Assembly (NCBI RefSeq): GCF_022524485.1
Contig: NZ_JAKXMK010000024.1
Span: 1 to 64,000, forward strand
Source of the DNA: Pseudonocardia alaniniphila
Lineage (GTDB): Bacteria > Actinomycetota > Actinomycetes > Mycobacteriales > Pseudonocardiaceae
Direction of reading: 5' to 3'
DNA: 64,000 nucleotides
Position 1 is the stretch's first letter, and each line of letters starts with the position of its first letter. Below are positions 44,524-55,347 of this stretch, piece by piece. A program made the translations under genes and the position numbers. A model generated the notes under the pieces. That model saw nothing but the letters and a program-made list of their open reading frames with translations, did not search any database and was not told where the DNA came from.

Positions 44524-45474
44524 TCAACGATCCAGCATCCGCTCGCGCACGCGCAGGTGCAGGGTGGCCAGGTCGAGCAGCGGCGTCGCGACGCCGAGGG
44601 CGTGTCCGCGGTCGGCGAGGTCGGCCAGCACGTGCTCCACCTCGGTCCTCCGTCCCGCGACGACGTCGCGGTACATCGACGAGGCCAGGGGCGATCCGGG
44701 CTTGGTCACCGCGCTGCAGGTGTTCTCCAACGCCTCGCTGGGGACGGGGTGCCCGGCCGCCGCGGCGACCGTGGCGGTCTCGTCGAGCAGGCCGACAGCG
44801 AGGTCGGTGCCGCCCGGTGTGGCGGCGATCTCGCCGACCGGGGCGCGCATCAGGCACGTGAGCGCCCCGACGGTCGCGATGAGCGACCACTTCGCCCACA
44901 TCTCTCCGACGATGTCGTCGGAGACCCGCACGTCGATTCCGGCACCGCCCAGGGCGGCCTGCACGGCCTTCGCGCATCCGGGCTGGGAGTCGGTTCGTTC
45001 GCCGACGGTGAGTTGCGCGGTCGGCGCCAGGACGACGACGTTGCCGTCCTCGTCGAGTGACGTGACGGTCAGCGCCACCCCGCCCAGAACGCGCTTGCGG
45101 TCGAAGCGGGCGTCGAGGACGTCCAGGTGGGCCATGCCGTTGAGAACCGGCACGATCGCGGTGTCCTCACCGACCGCCGGCGCCACGTCGTCCAGCGCCG
45201 CGGCGAGTGCGGTGGCCCGCAGGCCGAGAAGGATCACGTCCGCCGGGTCCTCGATGGCGTCCGCGGTGGTCACCCGGGGATGCACGACGTGGTGTTCGCC
45301 GCCCTCGGCGATGTGCAGACCGTCTCTGCGGATCTGCTCTGCCCGGCGCGGGCGCAGCAGGAAGGTGACGTCGCGACCGGCGTCGGTCAGGCGGGCACCG
45401 AAGAGTCCGCCGACCGCGCCGGCACCGACGATGAGGATTCGAGCGGGACGACGTGCGTTCGAGCTTGCACTCAT
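44524..45474 (-). CDS. 2-Dehydropantoate 2-reductase-like protein
   Basis: This 316-residue protein is of the ketopantoate reductase (PanE/ApbA) family. ILIVGAGAVGGLFGARLTDAG is the N-terminal NADP motif, VPVLNGMAHLDVLDARFDRKRVLGGVA carries the Asn-Gly active-site segment, and the C-terminal domain includes EMWAKWSLIATVGALTCLMRAPVGEI with the catalytic Lys. GGAGGGCTCGCT precedes ATG 45474. Actinomycetes carry several such paralogues with unknown 2-oxo-acid substrates; nothing next to it belongs to pantothenate synthesis, so I do not name it panE. Confidence 0.87.
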   Translation of the reverse strand: MSASSNARRPARILIVGAGAVGGLFGARLTDAGRDVTFLLRPRRAEQIRRDGLHIAEGGEHHVVHPRVTTADAIEDPADVILLGLRATALAAALDDVAPAVGEDTAIVPVLNGMAHLDVLDARFDRKRVLGGVALTVTSLDEDGNVVVLAPTAQLTVGERTDSQPGCAKAVQAALGGAGIDVRVSDDIVGEMWAKWSLIATVGALTCLMRAPVGEIAATPGGTDLAVGLLDETATVAAAAGHPVPSEALENTCSAVTKPGSPLASSMYRDVVAGRRTEVEHVLADLADRGHALGVATPLLDLATLHLRVRERMLDR

Positions 45475-45544
45475 AGCGAGCCCTCCGTCGAGACTGTGTG
45501 AGTTCGACGATGCCACTCTGACTATTGATCTGCAAGTAAGAAGG

Positions 45545-46729
45545 TCAGAAGGTCATGACACCGCGTTCGGTCAGCCGGGCGACGAGGAGGTCACCCGCGA
45601 GCGCCCCCGGGGTCCACATGCCACCCGCGGCGCCGGGAACGTCGTCGAGCAGGCAGCGGGCGACCTCGGTGACCATCGCCGCGGTCGCCTCGTCGCCTGC
45701 GTTGCCCTCACCCGCGACCGTGGTCCGCAGCCGACGTCCGTCGGTGTCGGTGCCGACCAGCAGAATCCGGTAGGTGGGCGCGGCCCCGGCGACCGGGTCG
45801 GCCTGAGCACCCCGTGCGGCGCCGGCCGCACGGGGTGCCACGATCGCCGCCATCACCGCGGTCATCTCCGCGGCGATCTCCCGGCCGAGATCTCCCGGGC
45901 CGGCGAGCATCAGCTCGTCGTAGGTGAAGTCCTCGCTCCAGGCGTGCCCCTGCAAGGCGTTCGAGCGGTGCAGGTTCGCCGCGTTGATCGGGCCCATCAC
46001 CCACGGAGCCGCCCACATCCCGAGCCGGTCGTCGAACTCGGGCTGGGCGGGCCGGGGCTGTTCCGGGCCGCGGAAGCCTCCTGCCAGCACGAACGGGTCG
46101 TTCGACAGGGCGCCCAGCGCCGGGTCGGATCGTGCCGCTTCGGCCGAGGCCACGAGGCTCGCGATGCTCCCGGCGGTGAAGCCGCCGACGTCGGCGAGGG
46201 CGATCCGGCTGCTCACCCGCGGGAGCGGAACCCCCCAGCGCGCGAATGCCCTCGTCTCGAGGACGTGCACACCGAGCTCGAACGGCACGGACTCGAAACC
46301 GCAGGAGAAGACGATTCGGGCGCCCGTGCGCCGGGCGTCGGCCTCGAAGCGATCGATCATGCTCCGCATCCAGAGGGGCTCGCCGTTGATGTCGACGTAG
46401 TCCGTGCCGTTCGTCGCGCACAGCTCGATCAGCAAGGATCCGACGTGCTGGAAGGGGCCGACCGTGCTGAGCACCATCCGGGTGCGGGTCACGAGCGCGA
46501 GCAGCGACGGTGCGTCGTGTGCGTCGGCGACGATCAACGGCGTGTCCGGTGGGGCGCCGATCTCCTTGCTCAACCGCTGCAACGCCATCTCGTCACGGGC
46601 GGCCAATCCCCACCGCAGGCCGTGGCCGTGGCTCACGAGGCGCTCGGCGACGAGCCTGCCGGTGAATCCGGTGGCTCCCCAGACCACGAGGTCGAGCTCG
46701 GCGGGTGCGCGGCCGTCAGCAGAAATCAC
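45545..46729 (-). CDS. Saccharopine dehydrogenase-like oxidoreductase (trans-acting enoyl reductase type)
   Basis: This 394-residue protein begins with a Rossmann fold, LDLVVWGATGFTGRLVAERLVSHG. It contains VADAHDAPSLLALVTRTRMVLSTVGPFQHVG and CATNGTDYVDINGEPLWMRSMIDRF, which match the saccharopine dehydrogenase-like/trans-acting enoyl reductase family of actinobacteria (Rv2953 type). Members reduce enoyl or keto intermediates in lipid synthesis, but this gene has no polyketide or lipid neighbour. The start is GTG 46729, since no in-frame ATG lies near the fold. The end, ERGVMTF, is conserved-looking. Confidence 0.87.
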   Translation of the reverse strand: MISADGRAPAELDLVVWGATGFTGRLVAERLVSHGHGLRWGLAARDEMALQRLSKEIGAPPDTPLIVADAHDAPSLLALVTRTRMVLSTVGPFQHVGSLLIELCATNGTDYVDINGEPLWMRSMIDRFEADARRTGARIVFSCGFESVPFELGVHVLETRAFARWGVPLPRVSSRIALADVGGFTAGSIASLVASAEAARSDPALGALSNDPFVLAGGFRGPEQPRPAQPEFDDRLGMWAAPWVMGPINAANLHRSNALQGHAWSEDFTYDELMLAGPGDLGREIAAEMTAVMAAIVAPRAAGAARGAQADPVAGAAPTYRILLVGTDTDGRRLRTTVAGEGNAGDEATAAMVTEVARCLLDDVPGAAGGMWTPGALAGDLLVARLTERGVMTF

Positions 46730-46803
46730 GCCAGCGGACCCTACAGATGCCCCCGGTGGACGGGACTCCCGTCGGACGAGCGAGGGCACCCGGCATCGGC
46801 GCG

Positions 46804-47634
46804 TCAGTCCTCGAGGAACGTCGCCAGCAGCGCGGCCACTCGCTTGTCGGCTTCGACGACGAGCATGTGGCTGCCGCCGTCGGCTCCGTCCACGACCTCC
46901 AGACGCGCGCCCGGTACGTGGTCGGCAACCCACTGTTGCCCGGCCAGCGGCACCACGCTCGCCCCGCCCGCGATGACGAGGGTGGGTTGCTCGATCCGCC
47001 GGACCTGGCGACGCCAGTCCTGGTGCGCGAGGTCGTCGAACAGCGCCGAGGAGAAGGCACCGTCGACGCGCAGGGCTCCGGTGATGACATCGCGCTTGCG
47101 CTCCTCGGGGAAATCGGGGAGGAACAGTCCCGACAGGAACTCGGGAAGCACGTGCTCGCGCGTCGCCGGGTTGGCGATGCCCGAAACGATCCCCGAGACC
47201 TGCTCCTCGGACAACGCCGAAATTCTGCGAGAAGACTCTTCGTCCGCGCCGGCCTCGTGGATCATCAGCGGGGTTTGGTCGGCGAACGCCAGCTTGTGCA
47301 CCCTGGCGGGGCCGAACAGCTCGAGGTAGGCCCAGATCACCGAGCAGCCCATCGAGTGCCCGATGAGCGTCACGTCGTCGAGGGCCAGGTGGTCGAGAAG
47401 CTCGTGCAGGTCGAACGCCAGCCGGTGCAGGTGCCAGCCGGCCTCCGGGTCCGCGGACGCGCCGTGGCCGCGCTGGTCGTAGAGCACCCGCCGGTACCCG
47501 GCAAGCTGCTCGGCAACCGGGCTCCACAACTGGGAACTGCCCTGCCAGGCGTGCACGAACACCACGGGCGCGCCGGTGCCGTGGTCGGTGTAGCTGAGGC
47601 GCACGCCGTCGTTCGTCGTGAAGGTCGCGTTCAC
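46804..47634 (-). CDS. Alpha/beta-fold hydrolase
   Basis: This 276-residue hydrolase has the oxyanion region VVFVHAWQGSSQLW, the arginine motif YDQRGHGASA, the nucleophile elbow LIGHSMGCSV (Ser in GHSMG), an acid residue near PTLVIAGGASVVPLAG and the catalytic His in DGGSHMLVVEADKRV. It is similar in layout to non-heme haloperoxidase/esterase-type members. The start is GTG 47634, eight bases after AGGAG. No signal peptide. It stands alone between an oxidoreductase gene and the operon terminator at 47813; the substrate is unknown. Confidence 0.88.
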   Translation of the reverse strand: MNATFTTNDGVRLSYTDHGTGAPVVFVHAWQGSSQLWSPVAEQLAGYRRVLYDQRGHGASADPEAGWHLHRLAFDLHELLDHLALDDVTLIGHSMGCSVIWAYLELFGPARVHKLAFADQTPLMIHEAGADEESSRRISALSEEQVSGIVSGIANPATREHVLPEFLSGLFLPDFPEERKRDVITGALRVDGAFSSALFDDLAHQDWRRQVRRIEQPTLVIAGGASVVPLAGQQWVADHVPGARLEVVDGADGGSHMLVVEADKRVAALLATFLED

Positions 47635-47750
47635 GCGATCCGCTCCTGAGGCTGGAGGCTGCTGGTCACCCTGAATCCTCGGCGCTGGACAACAAAAACA
47701 GCCACGACAGGGAGACGTACCCCACAACAAATAAGGGCGAATGTGATTAT

Positions 47751-47798
47751 GGAGCCGTAAAGCCGTCAGGAGCACCTGCGGGGGAGAATTACGGCTCC
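47751..47798. promoter_or_regulatory. Inverted repeat GGAGCCGTAA ... TTACGGCTCC
   Basis: Perfect 10-bp arms lie at 47751-47760 and 47789-47798, separated by 28 bp. The site is in the leader region of the alpha/beta hydrolase gene (minus strand), about 120-165 bp before its start. It could be an operator with arms three helical turns apart, or an RNA stem. Confidence 0.45.
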
Positions 47799-47812
47799 AC
47801 AATGCGAAGGAC

Positions 47813-47859
47813 GCGCCGGCCACGGGTCCGTGGGTTTGCCCACGGCCCGTGGCCGGCGC
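47813..47859. terminator. Very strong hairpin terminator after mmsA
   Basis: A 14-bp GC-rich outer stem (GCGCCGGCCACGGG and complement) continues, after one bulged T, into a 7-bp inner stem (CCGTGGG/CCCACGG) with a TTTG loop. It lies 36 bp past the mmsA stop and closes the GntR-controlled operon. Confidence 0.85.
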
Positions 47860-47894
47860 TCGGGAGCGGACGTTTTCGCGCACGCATGCTTCTC

Positions 47895-49391
47895 TCAGTT
47901 CGCGGTCGGGAAGCTGTAGCTGGCACCCCCGCCCGTCTCGGAGTGGGGCCAGCGGGAGGTGACGACCTTGGCCCGGGTGTAGAAGCGGACGCCCTCGGGG
48001 CCGTGCACGTGCGTGTCGCCGAACAGCGAGTCCTTCCACCCGCCGAACGAGTAGTACGCCATGGGCACCGGGATCGGGACGTTGATTCCGATCATGCCCA
48101 CGTGGACCTCGCGCTGGAACCGGCGCGCCGCTTCCCCGCTGCCCGTGAAGACGGACGTGCCGTTGCCGTACGGGTTGGCGTTGATCAGCGCGATCGCCTC
48201 GTCGAGAGTTTCGGCGCGCAGGACCACCAGCACGGGGCCGAAGACCTCGTTGCGGTAGACGTCCATCTCGGCCGTCACGTGGTCGATCACGGTGGGCCCG
48301 ACGAAGTATCCGTCCTTCAGGGCGTCGGCCTGGATCGTGCGGCCGTCGGCCACGAGGGTGGCGCCCTGGCCCTCCGCCGAGGTGACGTACCCGATGATCC
48401 GGTCCTTCGACTGCTGGGTGATCACCGGACCCATCTCGCTGGTGGAGTCGGCGCCCGGACCGACCTGGACGGCTGCCGCTTTCGCACGCAGCGTCTCGAC
48501 GAGCCTGTCGGCGGCGTCGCCCACGGCGACCGCAGCGGAGATCGCCATGCAGCGCTGGCCCGCGGAACCGAAGGCAGCAGCGGTCAGGTGGTCGGCGGCG
48601 AAGTCGATGTCGGCGTCCGGGAGCACCACGGCGTGGTTCTTCGCCCCGCCCAGCGCCTGCACGCGCTTGCCTGCCTGCGTCGCGCGTTCGTGCACGTAGC
48701 GGGCGATGGGGGTGGAACCGACGAAGGACACAGCAGCAACGTCCGGGTGGCCGAGCAGCGCGTCGACCGCCACCTTGTCGCCGTTCACGACGTTGAAGAC
48801 GCCGTCGGGCAGCCCCGCCTCCGCCCACAGCTCGGCGAGCAGCACGGACGCCGATGGCACCCGCTCGCTCGGCTTGAGCACGAAGGTGTTGCCGCAGGCG
48901 ATGGCGATGGGGTTCATCCACATCGGGACCATCACCGGGAAGTTGAACGGCGTGATCCCGGCGACCACTCCGAGCGGCTGCCGGAACGAGAAGCTGTCGA
49001 TACCCGTGGAGACCTGGTCGGAGAACTCGCCCTTGAGCAACTGCGGGATCCCGCACGCGAACTCGACGACCTCGAGACCCCGTTGGACCTCGCCCCGTGC
49101 GTCGGCGAGCACCTTGCCGTGCTCGGACGTGATCAGCTCGGCGAGCTCGTCGGTGCGGGCCCGCACCAGCTCGCGGAAGGCGAACAGGATGCCCGTCCGT
49201 TTGCTCAGCGAGGTCTGCGACCACGAGACGAACGCCTCGGACGCGGCCCGGACGGCGAGGTCGACGTCACTGGCGTCGGCCAGGGCCACCTCGGCCTGTT
49301 GCCTGCCGGTGGCCGGGTCGTACACCGGGCCGACCCGGTGGGTCGTGCTTGCGGTCGGCTTGCCGCCGATCCAGTGGTCGATGGTTCTCAT
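47895..49391 (-). CDS. mmsA: Methylmalonate-semialdehyde dehydrogenase (CoA-acylating)
   Basis: This 498-residue aldehyde dehydrogenase of the MmsA class has the nucleophile Cys281 in GSAGQRCMAIS and Asn150 in ITPFNFPVMVPMWMNPIAIACGN. The general-base Glu motif is replaced by ALGGAKNH, as expected for CoA-acylating members. The N-terminal HWIGG and C-terminal SFGGWKDSLFGDTHVHG also fit. It converts methylmalonate or malonate semialdehyde to propionyl- or acetyl-CoA in valine, inositol or beta-alanine breakdown. Its start overlaps the MFS gene stop (ATGA), so it is the last gene of the ALDH-crotonase-MFS-mmsA operon. Confidence 0.94.
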   Translation of the reverse strand: MRTIDHWIGGKPTASTTHRVGPVYDPATGRQQAEVALADASDVDLAVRAASEAFVSWSQTSLSKRTGILFAFRELVRARTDELAELITSEHGKVLADARGEVQRGLEVVEFACGIPQLLKGEFSDQVSTGIDSFSFRQPLGVVAGITPFNFPVMVPMWMNPIAIACGNTFVLKPSERVPSASVLLAELWAEAGLPDGVFNVVNGDKVAVDALLGHPDVAAVSFVGSTPIARYVHERATQAGKRVQALGGAKNHAVVLPDADIDFAADHLTAAAFGSAGQRCMAISAAVAVGDAADRLVETLRAKAAAVQVGPGADSTSEMGPVITQQSKDRIIGYVTSAEGQGATLVADGRTIQADALKDGYFVGPTVIDHVTAEMDVYRNEVFGPVLVVLRAETLDEAIALINANPYGNGTSVFTGSGEAARRFQREVHVGMIGINVPIPVPMAYYSFGGWKDSLFGDTHVHGPEGVRFYTRAKVVTSRWPHSETGGGASYSFPTAN

Positions 49392-50764
49392 GGTCGTATT
49401 CCTTCGCTGACGATGCCCCCGGCGACGAGCCCGTCGACCGAAGTCGCGGGGTTGTCGTCGAAGAGGAACTCCCCGTGGGTTTCCGGGGTGAATGCCAGGC
49501 CGATGAACGCGATCACGATCAGTGCGGAGACCGCGGTCGTGGCCAAGGCAAGGCTGCCGCCGAACCACTGCGTCGCAATGGCGCCGGCGAGAAGTGGGCC
49601 GGCGGCGGTGAAGAGCCGGCCGATGCTGTTGGTGACCGCGAGGGCCGAGGCCCGCACCGAGGCGCCGAACAGCTCGGGGAAGAACACGGCGCTGCCCGAG
49701 AGCACGCCGAAGACGCCGAAACCGACGAAGGGCAGCAGCCACATGTAGGCCGTGAAGCTCGTGCCGAACGGGTAGAGCACGCAGACCGCGATGATGCCGA
49801 TGACCAGGCTCATCACGAAGGTGGGCTTGCGGCCGATCTTGTCGGCGATGAACCCCCAGCTGGCGTACCCGATCAGGCCACCGAGGTTGAGCATGGCCGT
49901 GGCCCATGACACGTAGCCGACCACGGCGTTCCCGGTGATGCCGTGCTCCCCGACGATCTCGCGCACGATCTGCGGGGTCCAGGTGGTGACCCCCCAGAAC
50001 GCGAACAGCGCGCCGATGCAGATGACCGTGCAGGGCAGGGTCCGCCGGAGCATCGGAGGCGTGAACAGCTGCGTGAGGACGAAGCGGTCGGCGGCGATCT
50101 TGCGGGCTCCCGCCGCCCGCTCCTGCTTGCGCACCGCACGCGCCGCCTTGACCGTCGCCGTCGACTCGGGCTCGTGGACGTGCTGGCGGATGAACAGCAC
50201 GAGCAGGGCCGGAATGAGGCCGAAGGCGAGAGTGATCCGCCACCCGAAGCCGCCGACGAAGTTGTAGACGATCGCCGAGAGGAACGAGCCGATCGCCAGG
50301 CCGGACATCATGATGCCGCTGGCCTTGGCGCGGTGGCGGTTGTTCCACGCTTCGGCCACCAGCGCCGCGCCGATCGGAAGCTCCACACCGGATCCGATCC
50401 CGGCGATGAAACGCAAAACCGCGAAGTGCCAGAACTCGCCGGACAGCGTGGCCAGCGCGGTGAACACGGAGTAGGTCAGCACTCCGATGATCAGGACCCG
50501 GACCCGTCCGACGTAGTCCGCCAGCGCGCCGAACGCGATTGCGCCCACCGCCCAGCCGAACAGGAAGACCGTCACGGCGAGGCCGCTGTAGAACGAGGAC
50601 GAGTGACCGAGCAGGTCGGTGGTCGCCGGGCCGGCGACCTGGGTGAACAGGCTGGAATCGAAGCCGTCCAGCGCCCACCCCATTGTGGTGGCGACCAGGA
50701 CGGCCCATTGGTAACGGCTGATCTCATGACGCCAGGAGTGCGCGCCGGGGCGTGCGACTGCCAT
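49388..50764 (-). CDS. MFS metabolite:H+ symporter
   Basis: This 458-residue, 12-TM transporter is of the AAHS/sugar-porter-like MFS group. ALDGFDSSLFTQVAGPA in helix 1 carries the D-G-F/Y-D motif of aromatic/organic-acid symporters, FGALADYVGRVRVLIIG is motif A, and RFIAGIGSGVELPIGAALVAEAW follows in helix 4. It would import the carbon source of the operon, probably a carboxylate. GGAGCCGACG precedes ATG 50764. It overlaps mmsA by 4 bp; the crotonase gene is 32 bp upstream. Confidence 0.9.
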   Translation of the reverse strand: MAVARPGAHSWRHEISRYQWAVLVATTMGWALDGFDSSLFTQVAGPATTDLLGHSSSFYSGLAVTVFLFGWAVGAIAFGALADYVGRVRVLIIGVLTYSVFTALATLSGEFWHFAVLRFIAGIGSGVELPIGAALVAEAWNNRHRAKASGIMMSGLAIGSFLSAIVYNFVGGFGWRITLAFGLIPALLVLFIRQHVHEPESTATVKAARAVRKQERAAGARKIAADRFVLTQLFTPPMLRRTLPCTVICIGALFAFWGVTTWTPQIVREIVGEHGITGNAVVGYVSWATAMLNLGGLIGYASWGFIADKIGRKPTFVMSLVIGIIAVCVLYPFGTSFTAYMWLLPFVGFGVFGVLSGSAVFFPELFGASVRASALAVTNSIGRLFTAAGPLLAGAIATQWFGGSLALATTAVSALIVIAFIGLAFTPETHGEFLFDDNPATSVDGLVAGGIVSEGIRP

Positions 50765-50796
50765 CGTCGGCTCCTTTGCCAGGCCGTTGCGGGGGA

Positions 50797-51524
50797 TCAG
50801 GAATTCGTGGCGTCGCCGAGCAGGCGCAGGCGGCGCAAGCCGCCGACGACCAGGCGGTCGATGCTCAGCTCGAGGGCCTGGTCCTCGTCGAGGGAGCGGC
50901 CGGCCTGCAACATCTCCCGGATCTCGGCGTGGATGCGGGGATCGTGCTTGCGCAACGCGGTGATGCGCTCGTCGATGTCCTTGGTCAGCTCGTCCGGTCC
51001 GGAGACCACGGCGTTGAGCAGGCCCAGCTCCACCGCGCGTGCGGCGGTGATCTTCTCGCCGGTGGCGGTGAGCCAGAACGCCTGCCGCTCACCGACCACC
51101 TTGGGCAGCCAGGCCAGCACGAGTGCCGGTGCCAGGCCGATGCCGACCTCGGGGAACCAGAACTTCGCGGTCGAGACAGCGACCGCGACGTCACACGCCG
51201 CCAGGACGCCGACGCCGAACCCGGCTGCGTCGCCCTGCACCTGCGCGACGGTCACCAGCTTCGTCCGGCGCAGCGCGCGCTGGAGACCGACCAGCACCTC
51301 CGTCTCGGCGTGCAGATCCTCCGGAGTGGTGCCGGCCCGCTCACGGCCGAGGCAGAACGCCGAGCCGTCGGCCCGCAGCCGGAGGACGTGTGCGCCGGCC
51401 GGCGGGCGGAGCAACAGCTCGGTGAGCTGCTCGACCATCGCGATGCTCAGGAGGTTGTCCGACCCGTTGTCCAGCTCGACCTCGACGACGCCCTCGGCCG
51501 GCGTGGCGACGGTCAGGCCGCCCA

Positions 51525-51525
<1 letters not shown>
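50797..51525 (-). CDS. Enoyl-CoA hydratase/isomerase-family protein with one catalytic Glu missing
   Basis: This 242-residue crotonase-fold protein keeps the oxyanion-hole regions (SAFCLGRERAG and VQGDAAGFGVGVLAACD). Aligned on the CD motif, the position of ECH Glu144 is Gly106, while the Glu164 equivalent is retained as Glu126 (WFPEVGIG), exactly 20 residues later as in the hydratase. A hydratase reaction with two glutamates is therefore unlikely; an isomerase, hydrolase or lyase reaction with one acidic residue is more plausible. The substrate may not be a normal fatty acyl-CoA. Its start overlaps the stop of the aldehyde dehydrogenase gene by one base. Confidence 0.85.
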
Positions 51526-53060
<1,535 letters not shown>

Positions 53061-53076
53061 CGTTGTTCTCCTTGCT

Positions 53077-53106
53077 CGGTATACGGCTTGCCATTATCGG
53101 TATACG
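53077..53106. promoter_or_regulatory. Two CGGTATACG operators, 21 bp apart
   Basis: CGGTATACG occurs at 53077-53085 and 53098-53106, each centred on the palindrome GTATAC. The 21-bp period puts them on the same face of the helix. They lie 17-46 bp upstream of the aldehyde dehydrogenase start and about 110 bp from gntR, in the divergent promoter region. Binding by the FCD-type GntR regulator is inferred; GT-N-AC cores are usual for this class. Confidence 0.7.
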
Positions 53107-53215
53107 TCTGACGTTAGGCAGCGACAGTCGGAGTGGCAAGGGGCTACGAGGTTGGGGCATCTTGTGAGTTCATGACCGAAGTGCATACTTGCCGTGACGA
53201 ACGGCGGGAGGTCAC

Positions 53216-53881
53216 ATGGCGGCGGCCGAGTCGGCTGCGGGGCGGGTCACGCGTGATCTGCGACGGCGGGTGCTCAGCGGCGATCTCAAGCCGGGCACGG
53301 TGCTGTCCCAGGCGCGCATCGCGGCGGAGTACGACGTGAGCCGGATGCCCGCGCGCGATGCGTTGCAGGTGTTGGCCAACGAGGGCCTGGTGGACCTCGG
53401 GCCTGCCACCTCCGTCGTGCGCGAGCTGTCGATCGCCGAGCTGCAGGAGCTCTACGAACTGCGCGAGGCCGTCGAGCCGCTGCTCACCCGGCTGGCCGTG
53501 CCGAACGTCGGCCGCGCCCAGATGGCGCAGATGGCTGCGCTGGTCGACGTGATGGAGTCGGAGGTCTCACCGGCCGAGTGGCTGGAGGCCAACGCGCGGT
53601 TCCACGCGCACATCTTCACCTGCGCCGACCGGCCGCGGATGATCGAACTGACGCAGCACCTCCGGCGCCTGACCGACCGGTACCTGTACCTGCACATCGG
53701 GGTGATCGAGAACCTCGAGCACCTGCACGCCGAGCACCGGGAGATTCTCGACGCGGTTCGGGCAGGTGACGCTGCTGCGGCCGCGGAGTTCACGCGCCTG
53801 CACCTCGTCACGTCACACGAGCTCATCCTGCGTCACCTGCTGGAGAACGAGCTGCTCGCACCGCTCTCCCAGGGCGGCTGA
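53216..53881 (+). CDS. GntR-family regulator, FadR (FCD) subfamily
   Basis: This 221-residue regulator has an N-terminal winged helix (TRDLRRRVLSGDLKPGTVLSQARIAAEYDVSR, recognition helix MPARDALQVLANEG). An all-helical FCD domain follows, with ELYELREAVEPLLTRLAV and metal-binding His/Asp residues in NARFHAHIF and HREILDAVRAGD. FCD proteins bind carboxylates, often with a metal. It is divergent from the aldehyde dehydrogenase operon and probably represses it through the CGGTATACG pair. ATG 53216 follows GGGAGGTCAC. Confidence 0.92.
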   Translation: MAAAESAAGRVTRDLRRRVLSGDLKPGTVLSQARIAAEYDVSRMPARDALQVLANEGLVDLGPATSVVRELSIAELQELYELREAVEPLLTRLAVPNVGRAQMAQMAALVDVMESEVSPAEWLEANARFHAHIFTCADRPRMIELTQHLRRLTDRYLYLHIGVIENLEHLHAEHREILDAVRAGDAAAAAEFTRLHLVTSHELILRHLLENELLAPLSQGG

Positions 53882-53910
53882 CGGAATCAGCCCCGTTCTG
53901 TCGGGTGCCG

Positions 53911-55347
53911 CTACGCCACGGTCCGCAGGGGCCGGCCCGCGACCGCCGCCAGCAGCTGAGCGCGGGTCGGGCCGCCCGCGGGGTACGGAGGCGCCTCGAC
54001 GTCGAGTGCCTCGATCTTGGCGCGCAGGGTGGCGGGGAAGACCGCCGGGTCGAGCGGTTCGATATGCAGCGCGCTGCGCATGTAGATGCGCAGCGCGTCG
54101 GCGTCCATCCGCACCAGCCGCTGCAGCGCCCGTTGCAGGTGCCAGGTCGCGCCGGTGGGCCGGTGGGGCGTGCCGGCGATGTCGGCCTGGATCTCGGCCA
54201 TCCGGTTCCGGTCCTGGGCGAGCGTCCTCCGGTAGAGGGGGCCGACCACCGCCTCGATGGCCTCGGCGACGCGGGTTGCGAACTCGTCGGACCGGTCCGG
54301 CCCGACGTCGCGGAGCACGTCTCGCAGTGTGCACGCCTGGACGAGGCCGGTGGCCGAGCCACGGCCGAGCGAGGGGTTGGTCCGCACGGCGGCGTCACCC
54401 ACGGCAACCAGGCCGGTGACCACCGGTGCCCCGTCGACGACGAACGACCGGCGCCGATCGGGGGAGCCCGCCATCACCTGGATGCCGGTGATCGGCGTGG
54501 ACACCGACCGCAGCTTGCCGAGGTTGGGGAACAGGGCCAAGGCACGTTCCCAGGCGTCGACGTCCTGCAGCCCGCGCAGCTCACGGTCGTTGGACGCCAC
54601 GTAGAAGCACAGGCTGTAGGTGTCGGCGTCCCCGTAGATGGTGAGCAGGGACATCCCTTCGTACGGGATGAGGCCGCCCGTGACCGGCACCGAGCCGGGT
54701 TCGTTGTTGCGGAACTGCCGGCAGTAGTAGATGAACCCGAGCTCCTCCGCCTGCTCGTCGGGGCGGCGGGCGCCGATCGCGTCGAGCATCCGGTCGACGG
54801 ACGTGTTGCGGCCCATGGCGTCGACCACGAGGTCTGCGCTCAGCTTCTCGCCGCCGTCGATCACGACTCCGTCGACGTGCGGAACCCCGTGGACGCCCGG
54901 CGGGGCCGGCACGAGCGCGGCCACCTTCGCTCCTCGCCGTACCGTGACGCCCGGGGCGCGCGCCGCGACCGCTGACAGCGCCCCTTCCAGGACCGGCCGG
55001 CGTGCCGACATCCCCCGCAGATCCTCGTCACCGGCGCGGATGCCACCGGTCAGGGCGGTCGGCATCGTGTCGATCGGATTGATGCGCCGGCCGCCCAGCC
55101 GCTCGATCTCGTCGATCACCTCGGGCAGTTCCCGTTCCATCAGCTGTCGCCAGTAGGCGAGCATCTGGTGGGGCAGCCGGAACTGGCTGACGCCCGGTCG
55201 TTCCCAGGTGCGCCACAACGACTCGGCGTGACCGTCCGGCTCGGCACCGTCACGCTCCAGCACCGTGACGTCGTGACCGTCCCGGCCGAGCAGCAATGCC
55301 GTGGCGAGGCCGGTCAGACCGGCGCCGATGACGACGATGCGCGCCAT
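53911..55347 (-). CDS. FAD-dependent monooxygenase, copy 1 of a paralogous pair
   Basis: This 478-residue flavoprotein starts directly with the FAD fold, MARIVVIGAGLTGLATALLL. VVDAMGRNTSVDRMLDAIGA lies in the middle of the protein, and the second FAD motif is VAVGDAAVRTNPSLGRGSATGL. The RTWERPGVSQFRLPH motif follows the FAD loop, and a roughly 100-residue helical C-terminal part ends in GGPTRAQLLAAVAG. It resembles the 2-polyprenyl-6-methoxyphenol hydroxylase-like group (UbiH-like). A close paralogue lies at 61622-63055. No second substrate-channel enzyme identifies its substrate. It follows the BBE-type oxidase gene in the same direction with a 137-bp gap. Confidence 0.87.
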   Translation of the reverse strand: MARIVVIGAGLTGLATALLLGRDGHDVTVLERDGAEPDGHAESLWRTWERPGVSQFRLPHQMLAYWRQLMERELPEVIDEIERLGGRRINPIDTMPTALTGGIRAGDEDLRGMSARRPVLEGALSAVAARAPGVTVRRGAKVAALVPAPPGVHGVPHVDGVVIDGGEKLSADLVVDAMGRNTSVDRMLDAIGARRPDEQAEELGFIYYCRQFRNNEPGSVPVTGGLIPYEGMSLLTIYGDADTYSLCFYVASNDRELRGLQDVDAWERALALFPNLGKLRSVSTPITGIQVMAGSPDRRRSFVVDGAPVVTGLVAVGDAAVRTNPSLGRGSATGLVQACTLRDVLRDVGPDRSDEFATRVAEAIEAVVGPLYRRTLAQDRNRMAEIQADIAGTPHRPTGATWHLQRALQRLVRMDADALRIYMRSALHIEPLDPAVFPATLRAKIEALDVEAPPYPAGGPTRAQLLAAVAGRPLRTVA

